64,000 nt of DNA from Vandiemenella viatica (lineage: Eukaryota > Arthropoda > Insecta > Orthoptera > Morabidae), in contig CM061921.1 of NCBI GenBank assembly GCA_031002005.1, positions 127,440,597-127,504,596 on the forward strand, written 5' to 3'. Position 1 is the stretch's first letter; each line of letters opens with the position of its first letter. Under the pieces are notes generated by a model. The model was not told the DNA's origin. It did no database searches and saw nothing but the letters and a program-made list of their open reading frames with translations. Both the position numbers and the translations under genes were made by a program. Shown here piece after piece: positions 32,346 to 44,779 of the stretch.

Positions 32346-33280
32346 TTATGGCGTACTACAAATGTATAAATATTTGTATTTAATTTTTTATATTCAGATT
32401 ATGTTAATATTTATGAATATTTAGTAACTCAATTATCCGATCCACGTTATGGATATCCCAGGCTGCCATAATTTCTTAACAATTTATCTGAATAAAGAGG
32501 TTGCTACTTGGAGGAGCAGAAGGGATTTTGAAGCTGGTAACGGTATTTCTACCGATAGCGTGGGATGCTGCGGGCCATTGTTCGCTCGGATACAGCGGGT
32601 GGAAACAGCCAACTGTCAAGGTCAGTGCGTTGACCCTTCGCAAGGATACCTGAACAGCAGCAGGGGTGAAAAACGCGTGAGGGCGAGAGCGAATGGGATG
32701 ACTTCGAACCTCACGTGCGTTTGGGAAGAAGTTAGACATCCAATGCCGTATCATATACGGGGTCTAAAAATGTTAATTCATGGCTTCCTTGTTCCATGTA
32801 ACGAAACTTCGGGAAGAGAAGGAGAAGCGGGTCATACTAGGCATTCTGGGGTCGGCAGTCACCATATCCAGACGTCATAGCACAGGTGGCACAATGCTGC
32901 AGGGTTCTGGATTCGACCACTGGCTGGTCGATTGACGCTGTCCATACATTGATGGTACAACTTGCTGGTCTACGCCGCACGCCGTAGCTACTGTTGTTGG
33001 TGATTTTGGTAATGTGTTCTATCGCCCATCATCGTTTCATGGTTTGGAAAGACTTTGAAGCATCCATAATCGACCCAATGAGACAGGATCTCTGCTCAAT
33101 TCCATTTAAAGCTAGCTGGCAAATAACCTCATGAACTTTAAAGCTCGTTGTAAATTCAGTTGAGCCTTAATATTGTGCTATTTAGATTGAATCTGGAGAC
33201 TTTTGTTTGCCAAATATAGATTCTTCTACCTGATTTCTTTTTTTAATTAATAAGAGGCTATTTGATTTGTCTTACCAGTG
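32346..33280. other. No recognised feature
   Basis: The open frame 32449-32880 (143 codons, plus) is fairly long with nine Cys but has no family I know, and a 92-codon frame overlaps it on the other strand. It is kept as unassigned sequence. Confidence 0.4.
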
Positions 33281-33285
33281 GAGAC

Positions 33286-33412
33286 AGCGCGACGAGTGCA
33301 GTGCAGAGCAGAGAGACTAGTGCGAGCAGTTGCGCCGCGGCTCTGTCTGCAAAGACGCGGCTCGACAGGCGGCGCACGACGCTCGGAGCGTGCTGCAACA
33401 CATCAGTCGCCA
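33286..33412. other. CpG-dense block
   Basis: About 17 CpG dinucleotides in some 125 bases, in otherwise AT-rich sequence. Both strands are open across it (plus 33278-33538 and 33262-33546; minus 33521-33258), which follows from the base composition. It could be a promoter or first non-coding exon of a host gene or part of an unrecognised retroelement. No TATA box or splice pair could be assigned. Confidence 0.4.
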
Positions 33413-33549
33413 ATGAACAAGAAGGAAATAGCTCATGGTATTTATATGTGGAACGATTTAGTAAATCATGTAAACCAAAAATATACTCGGAAAAAAAAAT
33501 CCTGGCTTCCCCAAGTGACAAACGGGAATTTCATCTAGTTTCATGATTA

Positions 33550-34780
33550 TAAGGTACTAATTCATATTGATACGCAGAGTTTTGAGAGTTTTTTCATTAT
33601 GTATAAAATTATTGTTAATTCTAGGGGTGAAAACTTCTGTCTAGAGTAACAGTCGGGAAAGGTCTTCAATCGGAATATAAGCTCAAGTGAGAGTTGTGGC
33701 TAGCCTCTAATAGGGCTGATGGGTCGAGATATGGAGAAATGTTTCTCGAGCATCTATAATGCTCCCCGAAGCAGAAAAGGAAATATTCGAAAACTGGCTA
33801 GCACGCTGATCGGTGCTTGGTTAAGTGATTCAAATCTAACAAAATCTTTCTACGATGTGAGTCCTGGAAATCATTAAGCTACAGTACAACACTTCTATTA
33901 TTCACAGTGAACTGAGTTGGACAGTTCTGAAACTGTTGGCTAGGTTAATTTTTTTCAGTAGAAATGAATGAGGTAGACTGTTTAATTTCATTAATTATAT
34001 ACCCTGCGACAGAACTTTTTTATAAGGTGACCGTTAACTTCAAAATGACATCGATAAAGCAGAGAAAAAGCAGTTTAACAAGTTTATTATGAGCTCCGAA
34101 TTCATTAACCCTGTCCAAAAATTTTATGGTGTTGTACAGGACACACTGTAATACTGCACCATTTCTCTTGATATATAGCAGGTTTCTGTCCATTTTTAAT
34201 TCTTCATCAAGTAAAACAAGTTGAAATCGTACGATGTCATTCCCTGCGAGTTCACCTACTCGTTTACGTGACGATATACTGCGATTCGTATAGAAAGTAA
34301 AATAAAATGTATCCCTTCGATACTTGACTGATGAGAAAAGAAGGTTGAGTTGATGCACGAGCTATCTTTGTGGCTTTTCCAGTCTCTAAATAGATGTCCG
34401 CAAGTTTCGGTTAAGCTGGCGAAATTCTGTGGAGTGTGAACATCGCAGACATGTAGCATAGTATACAGGCCAATACTATCTAGTTTTCTGGGGAGTTCCG
34501 ACTTTCGGTTATAAGCTATCGGCTTACATAATGTAGCCTTTTTTAGAGAATCTGTATTGTTTTACATGTTTCTTAGCGTCATGGAGTGATCGTTGAAATT
34601 ATTGCTATTGATTAAATTTTCTAATGCTTCACTCTTCTAGTAGCCACCACGGGTTTTCTCTCCACAGCAGCCTTGTGTATTCAGATTAGATTGCGGCCCT
34701 ACGTTGCAGTAATATGACCTGGATCATATTAATCCAAATAAAAACGCAGTATTCTGTGGGACACTTGCAAATACGGCCAC
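33550..34780. other. No recognised feature
   Basis: Short frames only (minus 34358-34020 the longest, 112 codons) with no motif recognised. Confidence 0.45.
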
Positions 34781-34791
34781 GCAAGCCTACC

Positions 34792-35046
34792 TACCGAGCG
34801 TGGATGGGTGAACGGTTAACGTTCTGGCCTCGTATTCGAGAGGACGCGGGTTCGAATCCCCGTCCAGGCATCCAGATTTGGGTTTTCCATGGTTTTCCCA
34901 AATCACTCCAGGCGAATGCCGGGATGCTTCCTTCAAAAAGTCATGGCAGCATTCCTTCCCGTTCCTTGTCCCCAATGTCCCCAGTCCCATTTCGCCTCTA
35001 ATGACCTTAGCTGTCGACGAGGCGTAAAGCAATAAGAAAAAAAAAA
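34792..35046 (+). mobile_element. tRNA-derived SINE, copy 4
   Basis: The head TACCGAGCGTGGATGGGTGA has a B box GGTTCGAATCC. The body carries GGTTTTCCCAAATCACTCC and ends GTCGACGAGGCGTAAAGCAA before an A tail. A perfect 10-bp duplication CAAGCCTACC lies at 34782-34791 and 35047-35056. The GTCGACGAGGCGTAAAGC tail variant is shared with copies 3 and 9. Confidence 0.93.
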
Positions 35047-35056
35047 CAAGCCTACC

Positions 35057-35879
35057 AATTCATTTGGTTTACAAGTGTTTTGAGGACTGCACACCATCGA
35101 GAATCACATAAATAAATTTGAACGTCTTTAAGATCAAGACAGACTGATTAATTTCGGAAAGGTGAAAAAGAAAACGTTGACGCTATAACGAAACCACCTG
35201 AACTTCTTGAATAGACCAGTGACGAAACTTGTTTCTTACAAAAATTCAATGTAGAATCTTTCAACAATCTGTACTTAGAATTCATGGTACGATTTAAAGT
35301 AACTTGCCAAAACGTTATGATAATAAACTGAATTGTTAGCCAAGAAAGTCTTTAGAAAATATGTTAAGGTTTTGTTAACAGGTAATGGGGCAAAAGATTC
35401 AACATCATGTTTACTCCTCTTGGCCGCTAGTAGTAGAAGTAGAATAGTTCTACAAGATGGGTGTTATTTAGAATAATTGTCACTCTGTAACTGCCCGCGC
35501 AAAATCTCTGCCTTTCAAAATCAACGTAAATTTTTCACATTTTGTAAAATGAACAAAAATGATAAATGACAGGTTAAGTTTGTATTTCAGCAGATCATCT
35601 GACGAGATCTAAGTCTTAGTACCCTTTTAATATATGGTATGTAGTACTTTCCACGCAAAACCATTGACTTCAATACTTCTAAACCACTTCCGGCCCAACC
35701 AAAATTCTTCAAGTTTTGCAACGTAGACACTTGGTTGATATTTGGTAATAGCAAGTATAGGATTGTTCAAAAATCACGGGGCATATGGAAGGACCGTTCA
35801 AAAACAAGAAAACTCATTCACCACAAGTCTTCACGAGAAAATCCGCGAAGTCAACGTGTACAGCAACTTTCTATACAGC
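35057..35879. other. No recognised feature
   Basis: AT-rich sequence between two SINEs. Nothing beyond short chance frames. Confidence 0.5.
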
Positions 35880-35880
35880 A

Positions 35881-36110
35881 TTTTTTTTTTTTTTTTTTTG
35901 CCTTTAATTCTTTTCGACGTCGAGATCATTACAGGCAGGATGGGACTGGGGACAAGGAACGGAAAGAATTCGGCTATGGCCTTTTGAAGAAAGTATTCCA
36001 GCATTCGCCTGGAGTGATTTAGGGAAATGATGGAAAAACCAAATCTGGATGCCCGGAAGGGAATTCGAACCTGCATCCTCCCGAATGCGATGCCAAAGAG
36101 TAACGGCTAC
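35881..36110 (-). mobile_element. tRNA-derived SINE, copy 5
   Basis: A T tract of 19 (35881-35899), then TTCGACGTCGAGATCATTAC and the standard body GGAGTGATTTAGGGAAATG. The head is diverged after CCTCCCGAATGCGATGCC. No clear target duplication. Older than copies 2 and 8 by mismatch. Confidence 0.88.
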
Positions 36111-36119
36111 AACACATTG

Positions 36120-38618
36120 GATCCTGCTATATGCACCAATACCTCACGACAACGCTGACCTTCCAAAATCCAAATCCAACCACGTTATTGACCCATTTAC
36201 ATAACCCACCCCGATCACACTTCAGATGCGTAATATCTTCTTTCAACGTCAATTTAATTTTAATAAATATTATTTCGACTTATTAATTGTTACTATGAAT
36301 ATTCCTGTGACAATGATTGGTGTGTTAATTACTGTGTCCACCTGCTACGATGTATGAAAACGGGGCTATTTAGGCTTTCTGTCTAAATCTAACTTCTCGT
36401 AGTTATATCTGTTTATAACTGTGCTAGTTTAACATTCAATTACATCGTGCCCTTAAGACCTTGCACAATGACACTGCACCAATAGAGGCATAATGTCAAT
36501 CCTTATAAAAAAAGTGCAACTTTGATTGCTTCAAGTTTCCATCTTTCTGGAAATCAAAGATTGCTTTAAACGCGTGCTACTCTGATAAGCCTGCAAACTA
36601 TGAGCCTTATCCCTACTCAATGGTCAATATTCTGATGAAAGAAATACGCCGTTAATCTGTTCGTCAAAACTATGAATTAATATCTGGAGTGACCTTTATA
36701 TATTAGTCGATATTAAACACATGCAAAGCTGATATACAATAAAGGAAAAAGTATATTAGTTGCATAGTAGTGAAAATGGTAGTAAAATAGGTGCAGTTAA
36801 GGGCATCTCGGAGCAGGCATAAGTGAAGTTAGGGTTATCTCGGAGCAGGGTTGAGTGCAAAATGACAAATTAATGTTTATGCACGCCACACTAAGTTCCA
36901 GAACGAACACGGCAGAAGTTGCAATTTCAAAATTGGAAACCGTATTTGTGATCGAGTTACAATTAATGTCGAAACAGGTTGAGGGGTTGGACGAGGTAAC
37001 TAAACTAAAATATAAATTAGTTGGAAGAGATTGATGCGTGGGTAAAATTGAATTCTGAAGTTCGCGAAGCACGTAATGCGTTTAAAGTGGAAGTTCTCGC
37101 GAAATATAAAGGCGTTGATCTGAAGATTATGGCGATGGAAAATTTTGCGAGGGTATAAGGTGACTCCATGACTCGTTACGTTAGTTTTGTGCTTGGGAAT
37201 GTAAAAATACCGTTGCCCAGATTTAACGTGAAAAATGGCGCAAACCTCCGCACTTCCATAGAAGACGTTCATGTAAAGCGCATTCTGGATGAATTGAAGA
37301 AGGTTTGGTTGGAACTTGAATGTCGTCAAGATGCTATTATGATTAATTCAATTGGATTTTACGAATTTACTAGTCCACGGATGAACAGACGAAACATGGA
37401 ATGCGCATCTACCGTGGAAAATACAATTTAAATTTCAGGAAAACCAAATACGACTACGCGGTCAAGCTCATCACAGTGTCCCGTTACCTGGCTCCACCAA
37501 TGAGGAACGTAGAGATAAATTTATGGCAATAGTACCCACTATAACCAGCTTAACCCAGTGAATGTTACCTCAGTAAAATATTGCTTGGGTATATCGAGCT
37601 ATGTCGATCACATAGAGGTGCGCGAAAGTGAGAGGGCCAAATATCACAATATAATTTTCAAAGAGCTGAACCTTAACATTTCTAGTTATAATATATTCGT
37701 GCCAGACTGGGGAAGATCGTCATCAGGAACTACGACCCTCGGGTTTTTACTCAGTACTTATTGAGTGGCAAGCTGAAAGGACCTGAGAGCCATTCTTTAT
37801 TAAAGAACACTCGGTTTCATCGACGATCAAATTCTGATAATTTAGTCTGTGGTAGATAACGTCATACCAACAAGTGGTAGTAAATTATAAACATCACAAA
37901 TCTTACTCGTGGCTACACTAAAAGTGCTGCTGGAATTATTATGCTTTTTAATAGATAAAACGTGATAACTCACATGTCATGCTCACGTAATTATTCATCA
38001 ATATTAGAATCTTAATTTAGGTAAGTGACGTTGTTGATCACCGAAATAAGATCACTGGCATTACAGCACAGTACACAGACGCTTTCACGAAACATCCCAA
38101 GGCTGGAGGTGGAATTTGCTATGCTGAAAACAAGGACTTAACGATGCTACGCAATTGGATGTGTGAAGTCCACAACAGACAATGCTCGCTAACTATAACA
38201 AATAAAACTTTGTTGGTGGTAGCTGTTCGTTCAGGTAGACTTTCATTGTTCTGACTATTTCCGGACGTATCCCTGCAACCAGGTATTAGCCTGCGTGGTC
38301 GTAACGAGCTGATGACATGATTTTTTACTGGCGGCGTATTCGGTCCCTATCGTAGCCACCTTAACCTAACCGGGTAAGCGTACCAGAGATAGAGAACCTA
38401 CAGTTTAACCTGGAATAAGAACCACAGAAGTGCTCTGGAGTACTTCATATTACACAGCAAATAATGACAAATGTGAAGGAGTTTTAGGAGATTTGGAAAA
38501 TCCTCACGGGGCCAGGGATTCGAACAAAGGTACTTTCGGTCTCTAGTCAGACTGAGCTAAGAGACCTCTCATTCACCCGGTTAAATGAGAGTTGATTAAT
38601 CGATGTTATAATTTTACT
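36120..38618. other. Unassigned region with short open frames
   Basis: Plus-strand sequence 37045-37157 encodes a helical segment (EIDAWVKLNSEVREARNAFK), and 37168-37431 an 87-codon frame. Another frame lies at 37558-37764. These could be fragments of one decayed gag-like or host gene, but no domain is recognised. No tRNA or repeat structure was seen. 38041-38220 looks coding-like in composition only. Confidence 0.35.
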
Positions 38619-38622
38619 TACT
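38619..38622. repeat. 4-bp target duplication, left of the LTR element
   Basis: TACT, repeated at 43801-43804. Four base pairs fits gypsy-type integration. Confidence 0.75.
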
Positions 38623-38966
38623 TGTCGGATGTGGTATATCGGGCTAGCTACTAGATGGCGCCAGACTCAGCGAGCAGGATGCCAGCACCACAGAGATTGC
38701 AGTGACATCTACGAGAGACTACTTAATGGCAGCACACGGAGATCTCTTCATGCCTGACCATCGAGGCGACATTACTCCGCTATCTGTCATTGTGTATTGT
38801 TAGACCGAGTCTAATAAACCGGATCCTTGTATCAGCTGTGTTCTCGTAGTTACTCTCCACTGTCTGAGGGATATCCACAGCTTACCTCCGCTAATGAGCC
38901 ATCTACCTCGAGCGGGAACGCCATTCGACCCACCCGACTCCTGATCTTTCCCGAATGGATTCGACA
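38623..38966 (+). repeat. 5' LTR
   Basis: 344 bp, TG...CA ends with inverted termini TGTCG/CGACA. Contains AATAAA (38813-38818) shortly before TCCTTGTATCAGCTGTGTTC, consistent with the polyadenylation site at the R/U5 boundary. The sequence after it, TCAGAAGTGGGATTG, occupies the primer-binding position, but I could not assign the tRNA. Confidence 0.88.
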
Positions 38967-41900
38967 TCAGAAGTGGGATTGCCCCCAGACTGGAGAGAGT
39001 TGCAACGAACACAGCCCTGTGCAGCATCATTTCGTGCCTTGTTGGATGCCGAGCAGCAAAACCCCGATGGAAGTCATCGCGGCGAAAAATCCGCCTACAT
39101 CGGGCAGCGAACTACTATCCTCGTGTAAGCGAACGACCGCTTCAAGGAAGCGATTCAAGAGCCACCATCAGCCACCCACTCCAGGGATCAGCAGTCTTCG
39201 TGGGCAACACGAAGACTCATTTCAAGGAGCTCTTCCCCGCAAGTTACGACCAGGTGAAAAGCGCCGCCACAACGCTGAACACTAGTCAGCAAGGGCAATC
39301 CAGGACAGACGAGGAACACGCTGCGAAAACATAGAGAGCACGCTGGCAGGGCCGCGAATGAGCCGTGGCTAATATTTGGGCCAGCCTAACCCAATTGTAA
39401 CAGACAGAAAACAACGGGGAAACTACCAGAGAAGATGATTTGAGAACTAGAAGCAACCACGTGCCGGTAGAGGAAGCTGACTTCCGACAAGCGCAACAGT
39501 AGCTGGATAGTACTATTCTGAATGCCACCGACTGCCAACTATCATTATGGACGTGGTGAGGAAAAAAGCTTCACCGATCGACGACAGATCGAGAACTCTC
39601 AAACCCTAGCAGAGCAGCAGAACCAGAGCCAGCGGACAGCCAAGCAGCCTGCTACCGTCACGGACGCAGAGGTCATTGGGCAGCGCAGTGCCCACGAGAG
39701 TGGCCACTTGACGGAGAGCCAGCGGAGCCACTGGCCCCATCGCCGTCTACAAACGGGTCAACAGGTGCACCTGGAGCTGCGAGGTGGATGGCTGAGCAAC
39801 TACTGTGAGTCGCTTCCATTTTACTATGACCTTGGGTTTTAACGACCCCCTGTCAAAGAGTAGCGTCATCAAATTGGCTGGAAAACGGATACACCTGGCC
39901 TTAGTGTCGCTAGGCTTGGATGCTACCCACGCTAACTGCCAGATCTCGAGCTAGGCAGAGATTTTATGATTGTAGACACGTTTTTCTATGTGCTTTCTAA
40001 CCACAAGCTAGTAAATAAAGTACTACCAGGGCAAGAAATCCTGTAGCAAGGAAGCGACGCTAAGTCAACTAGTCACCTTTAGCAGAAGCCGAAAAACGTT
40101 AGGATATTACAAATTCGTGGGAATCCCACCTATCTAACCACCACTAAAATAATTTGATGTCCCATCCCAATATCGCCCACCCTCGCTAAATTGCTAGCGT
40201 TCTAGACACTCCTCATAGGTAACGAACGACGCGTCAACATGGGCTGGGCGTATCGCACATGTGACCCCTTGCTGCATAGTATCGGCCCCACAAATTGACA
40301 CTAGGCAGAATAAAAAAAGACCGCCAGGCACAAAGTACAGGAACATTAAACGAAAGCATAATAACGGCATGACTTTCGCCATTCGCCAGGCCTGTATTAC
40401 CGGTCCAAAAACACCTGTTCCGACCGCATGTAATTGGACAATAGGCAGTTCAATGACAATACCATCACAGATTAATTTTTATGGCCTTCTATTTGAAGAC
40501 CATATAGCAAATGGTTCACTTGTTTTGCTGTTAGGATATTCTAAGCGGCTTCCATCAAATACGTGCAACCGAGAACTTGGCTTAAAATTCTTTAAACCCG
40601 ACGGCAGGTTCAGTTTTTCAAAGAACGGACGTAAAATCTTTAGGCCCAGTAGTGTATACCATAGCAATAGCACATATAGACTACTTTTTCATCCACTACT
40701 GACAGGATTTTACAGTTTAAAACATGGGCTGAAAATCGAAACCGCAGCGAGTTTCTTTAATATAGCCAGATACATATTTCTTAAAAGCCAAATCAAATAC
40801 TTAGGATTTATCATAACAGATGGAAACGTTTAACCCAACCGAAACAGAATATCCGCGTGCACATATCAACTTCCTCCTCCTCTCTATGGATCATCACGCA
40901 ACTGCGAAAGTTTATAGGGTTTAAAATTTCGACAATTCATACCCCAGTTTACCAAATTATGGCCACATTCTTCAAACTCGCAGAAGGAAACACCAATACG
41001 CTAGATTAGCAAAAGGACAAGGAAATCCTCAAACAGGGCAAGCGTACCTGCAGGCCTTCGATTTGTACTTACAGTACCAGGAAGGAAAAGCGGATGGCAC
41101 ATGTTGACTTCCGAAGTCGGAACAGCCACGCCGCTACTAACAAACAACTGTCGCTACACACCACGGAAAATCAACTGTGTTAGACAATTGGCTACCCGCA
41201 GAGTATAACACCCGAAAGTCTAAAACTTCGAAGCCGAAATGCGTCAGAAAATCTCGGCAGCAAGCACGACCCAAAAGATTAATTCCACAATAATGCAAAA
41301 TTCGTATTACTCAACCGCTCAAAAAATCACAAACGAGTAATTCAAAAACCAAACAGCAAGGGTCATTGCCTTCTCTACCCACCCGCTGCACAAATAGTTT
41401 CCTCACCTTTCATCTCTGCACTCCACATCTCCGGCACAAAGGTAACACGCAGCAATATAACGCACGCACTACTTCTCGTAAGTCTTCAGCATCTGGATTC
41501 ATTTCTCAGCAGTAGCAGTTCGTGTCGAACTAAAACATCATGTCATTAATAGCGCCTAGAGCGAAACTTTAGCAGGACACTATCATGAACAAAGTGCTTC
41601 TTTTTCAAAAAAACGTTACCCACACGACCCAATGTAGAACGATGGTTCATTCAAAATTTCTTAAAAAGAAAACAAACTTGAAAATAAATGTTGGACGTTG
41701 CCGTCAAAGTACCACAATTTCCAAGGACTTCACTACTAGGAATGATACCTTAAAATTTCTTTGATACCAACACCATAATTTTAAAATCTGCAGGGTCCTC
41801 TTCTCCATAAAGAGCAAAATTTTAAAATTTACCAGGACTTCGATATAAGGAGCTAAATTTTGTAATTGGTATGGGACCTCACCGTGATAAGTAAATTTTT

Positions 41901-42664
41901 AATTTGTATGGGACCGCGCCATCAAGAGTAAATGTTATTACCTTGTATCGAACCTCGCCTTGAAGAGTAAATTTTATAATCTGACACCATGAAACTTTAC
42001 TGTTATCAGACATCACTACAAGAAAGTCTGTGGATGGTCCTGTCATGAAATTTCGTTCTTTTGCATGTATTGAAAAGAAATTTGTTCAGGTTAGTGTCCA
42101 GAAAACACTATTAAAATTTCCCTGGGACTTCGCCAGGAAGAAAATGAGTTTCTAAAAACTTGCTTTGATGTTATGAAGATAGTAAAATTGTTTTTCTTTT
42201 TTTTCATGTTAAATTTGAAAGGCATACATTTAACATGGATTATCTTAATTCTTTCCTCATTACGTTGATAATGCCATTATGCAACAAAATTTTCCTTTAA
42301 GTCAGGTTAGTCGAACATACTGCAGTTAACCGTCTTTTGTTCACAGAATCTTCACACATTCGACGGATGCTGTGATAAGGAGACGGCCAAACCAGCATCA
42401 CCAAGCCGGGCAACCAGACAGCCGTGACGGATACAACAACCCCTTCTGGTATCACAAGAGCACTGCCTGTGACGGGCATTCTTGAAGACTCCATTGCAAC
42501 AACCAACTACCATCCTGATTTCGATTTTCCATGGTTTCCCGAAATTACTCCAGGTTCCTTCGTAAGGCCATGGCCGACTTTCTATCCCATTCCTAGCTCC
42601 GACAAGTCAAGCACCCGGGGCCTATGACCGACAGCCAGGGACGGCTGTCTCAGCAGGATGGCCG
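38967..42664 (+). pseudogene. Interior of the LTR element: decayed gag and pol
   Basis: 38980-39290 gives a gag-like leader (LQRTQPCAASFRALLDAEQQ). At 40740-41250 the plus strand gives LKSQIKYLGFIITDGN, as in the palm-to-connection segment (KYLGH-x-I-x-x-x-G) of gypsy reverse transcriptases, and soon after LKFRQFIPQFTKLW, corresponding to the NYYRRFIPNFA block preceding RNase H. The upstream frame 40261-40833 overlaps this. No intact catalytic YVDD, protease or integrase motif was found. The 41600-42290 stretch is AT-rich and unassigned. Confidence rests on the two blocks plus the LTRs. Confidence 0.55.
42515..42600 (+). mobile_element. SINE relic inside the LTR element
   Basis: CCTGATTTCGATTTTCCATGGTTTCCCGAAATTACTCCAGG followed by AAGGCCATGGCCGACTTTC (quoted here in part by its motif) matches the central body of the common SINE without head or tail. 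It is a decayed or recombined fragment, or the same conserved domain carried by another element. Confidence 0.6.
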
Positions 42665-42781
42665 TGTCGGATATGGTGTATGGGGCTAGCTACTAGATGG
42701 CGCCAGACTCAGCGAGCAGGATGACAGCGCCACAGTGATTGCAGTGACATCTACGAGAGGCTACTTAAGGGTAGCACACAG
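42665..42781 (+). repeat. 3' LTR, first part
   Basis: Matches the first 117 bases of the 5' LTR (TGTCGGAT...GTAGCACAC) and is then broken by a retroposon insertion. Confidence 0.85.
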
Positions 42782-43567
42782 CACACAGGCTCCAAGCCAA
42801 CACCAACGCAAGTAGAGAAGGAAGAAAATCACAGGCATCCAGCAGTGCTACAGGTGCCAGAAGTTTCTGCACCTTGCCATAGACTGCCATTCTCAGGAGC
42901 GCTGTGTCCGTTGCGGAGAGAAGCACAACGTCAAGAAATGCAGCCGACAGCGTGATGCACAACTAACATGTGCCAACTGCCGCGGTACGCACGCAGCTTC
43001 ATACGAAGGCTGTCCTGTAAGGCGTAATCTGTGGAAAGCAACTGGCAAAAACCTGCCTCACCCTAGCGCCAAGACAGTCCACGTGCCGAAAGCTAGTACA
43101 CCGTATCAGCAGAGCCATGCAGGACCCAGGCAGCCAGCCCCTCACGACGCACAAAATCACCGCTGGCCGACAGATAGAGCAAGTCAGAAACAAGCAACGT
43201 CGAAAAGAAGCCGCCAAGATATCCAACGCCAACACCACGATGAAGACAACGGCTGTGCGAGGTGCTCCAGCCAACCACTCCCTGACGACAGGGACAGAAG
43301 CCAAGACCAGCTGACCCTGACCAAGATATTGCAGCTGTTAGCACAACGTATTTTTACCATGATCAAATGAAAAGATCAAAAATAAAAACAAGGACCCACT
43401 CAAACACTAATTTAAGTTTTTAGTTTTTAAGTTAGTAGTAAGGAAATGTATCAAATAAAGGAAAACAAAAATAAAATGTAACCCACCTGGCTGAGAAGAA
43501 CTCGCGTTCTACAACGGCCCGCCCCTGCCTTCAGCAGAGGGAATGAAAGATTTAAAAAAAAAAAAAA
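42782..43567 (+). mobile_element. ORF1-only Jockey-type retroposon inserted in the 3' LTR
   Basis: About 786 bp ending in an A tract (43554-43567). It encodes the C-terminal half of an ORF1 with three zinc knuckles and then passes straight to a 3' untranslated region with no endonuclease or reverse transcriptase. The left end is a 5' truncation within ORF1. A target duplication could only be a few bases (CAC). This structure implies an element that lost ORF2 before this insertion, mobilised in trans. Confidence 0.78.
42800..43370 (+). CDS. ORF1 fragment with three CCHC-type knuckles (5' truncated, open)
   Basis: The frame is uninterrupted from about 42800 to TGA at 43368-43370. Knuckles: CYRCQKFLHLAIDC, CVRCGEKHNVKKC and CANCRGTHAASYEGC, the order and spacing of Jockey-group gag proteins, binding element RNA. 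The downstream tail is Gln/Arg/His-rich and ends LTLTKILQLLAQRIFTMIK, as Jockey ORF1 proteins typically do just before ORF2. The knuckles are all intact and there is no frameshift, so the insertion is younger than the host LTR element. No start codon: the N-terminal half was lost by 5' truncation. Confidence 0.78.
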
Positions 43568-43800
43568 TCACCGAGCTCTCTTCATGCCTGACCATCGAGG
43601 CAACATCACTCCACTATCTTTCATTGTGTATTGTTAGACCGAGTATAATAAACCGGATCCTTGTATCAGCTGTGTTCTTGTAGTTACTCTCCACTGTCCG
43701 AGGGATATCCACAGCCTTCCTTCACTAATATGCCATCTACCTTGAGCGGGAACGCCATTCGACCCACCCGACTCCTGATCTTTCCATAATGGATTCGACA
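43568..43800 (+). repeat. 3' LTR, second part
   Basis: Continues the LTR from GAGCTCTCTTCATGCC to ATTCGACA, with AATAAA at 43647-43652. Confidence 0.85.
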
Positions 43801-43804
43801 TACT

Positions 43805-44779
43805 TAACTTCGTGGGTGGACTCTCTCAACCTGCCTTTATTTACAAAAGTTTAAGCACAGACACCCATCAAATGGTTTCTTAAGTCAATAGAAATGTCAG
43901 GAAACAAAGCTTCTAATTTAGCTCATAGCTTGAATAATTTTACTAAGGTTTTCCCCCGAGACTACAAGGTAAATGTATCACTTCCACCAAGACTCGAACC
44001 AACTAACTTTATATACCAGCATAGCGTGTCTGTGGTTAAACTGTTGTAACATAATAACAGATTGTGAGGGTCCACTTACAACTTTAGGTATGTAGAATAT
44101 TAACCTCGATTAATTAATAGTTATACCACTGGGCAGAAGCGATTGGTTCAGATGAAGACTAAGTCATGGTCGTGTATTCAAAATTTACATAATGACAACA
44201 GGACAAATTTTAACAATTCAGAATTTAAGACACTCATGACCCAAATAATAGCAGCAGACACTGTGTTACTATCTTACTCGACTCAATTTTATCTGTCTTT
44301 TCATATTTCTCCCATCATAAAAACATTAGACTTGTTTATTCCCCAAGGCAGTCAAGATGTGTGGCAAGAAATCTTAGTTGAAGTTCGATGGCTTATCGGT
44401 CGGTTCTGAGGTGATGTCTGCTTTTATGTTGCAGATGTGTTACTGGAGATGGCGGTAATGATAAAGTTCACAGCCAGCATTATAAAATGGGCGCTATATA
44501 CATGCTAACTGTTTTGTTTGTTAAGGGACTTTTTCCAAGTCACGTGTCTTTGTTCGTGCAATGTCAGTATATATTCCAATATGCCTGCTAGGGATGTGCT
44601 GTCTGTGTGTAGCGATATGTGTGGTTCGTGGAACAGACATTACAATATGGATTCTGCTGGTTTTCACGATTTCTTGTTAACCAAAACGGCTAAACGACGC
44701 CTTTAATAGCGGGAATTACCTATTTTTCACGATTTTCTAATTCCACATTATAGTCACTCCAAGGAATTCTATCTGTACA
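43805..44779. other. No recognised feature
   Basis: Plus frames 44143-44409 and 44518-44706 have no recognisable domain. Confidence 0.45.

Larger units (their letters stand above)
38623..43800 (+). mobile_element. Gypsy-like LTR retrotransposon
   Basis: Two LTRs of the same sequence (5' 38623-38966; 3' 42665-43800 with an insertion) begin TGTCGGAT and end ATTCGACA, bounded by TACT duplications. The 3.7-kb interior has a gag-like leader and a decayed pol segment with gypsy-type reverse transcriptase/RNase H traces on the plus strand. The LTRs differ by scattered substitutions and the interior has many stops, so the copy is old. Confidence 0.85.

Noticed and set aside
32449..32880. 143-codon frame as a host gene
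   Set aside because: No recognisable domain, an overlapping open frame on the other strand, no splice or promoter context.
38967..38985. Assigning a specific tRNA primer to the LTR element
   Set aside because: TCAGAAGTGGGATTG is at the right place but I could not match it to a tRNA 3' end with confidence.
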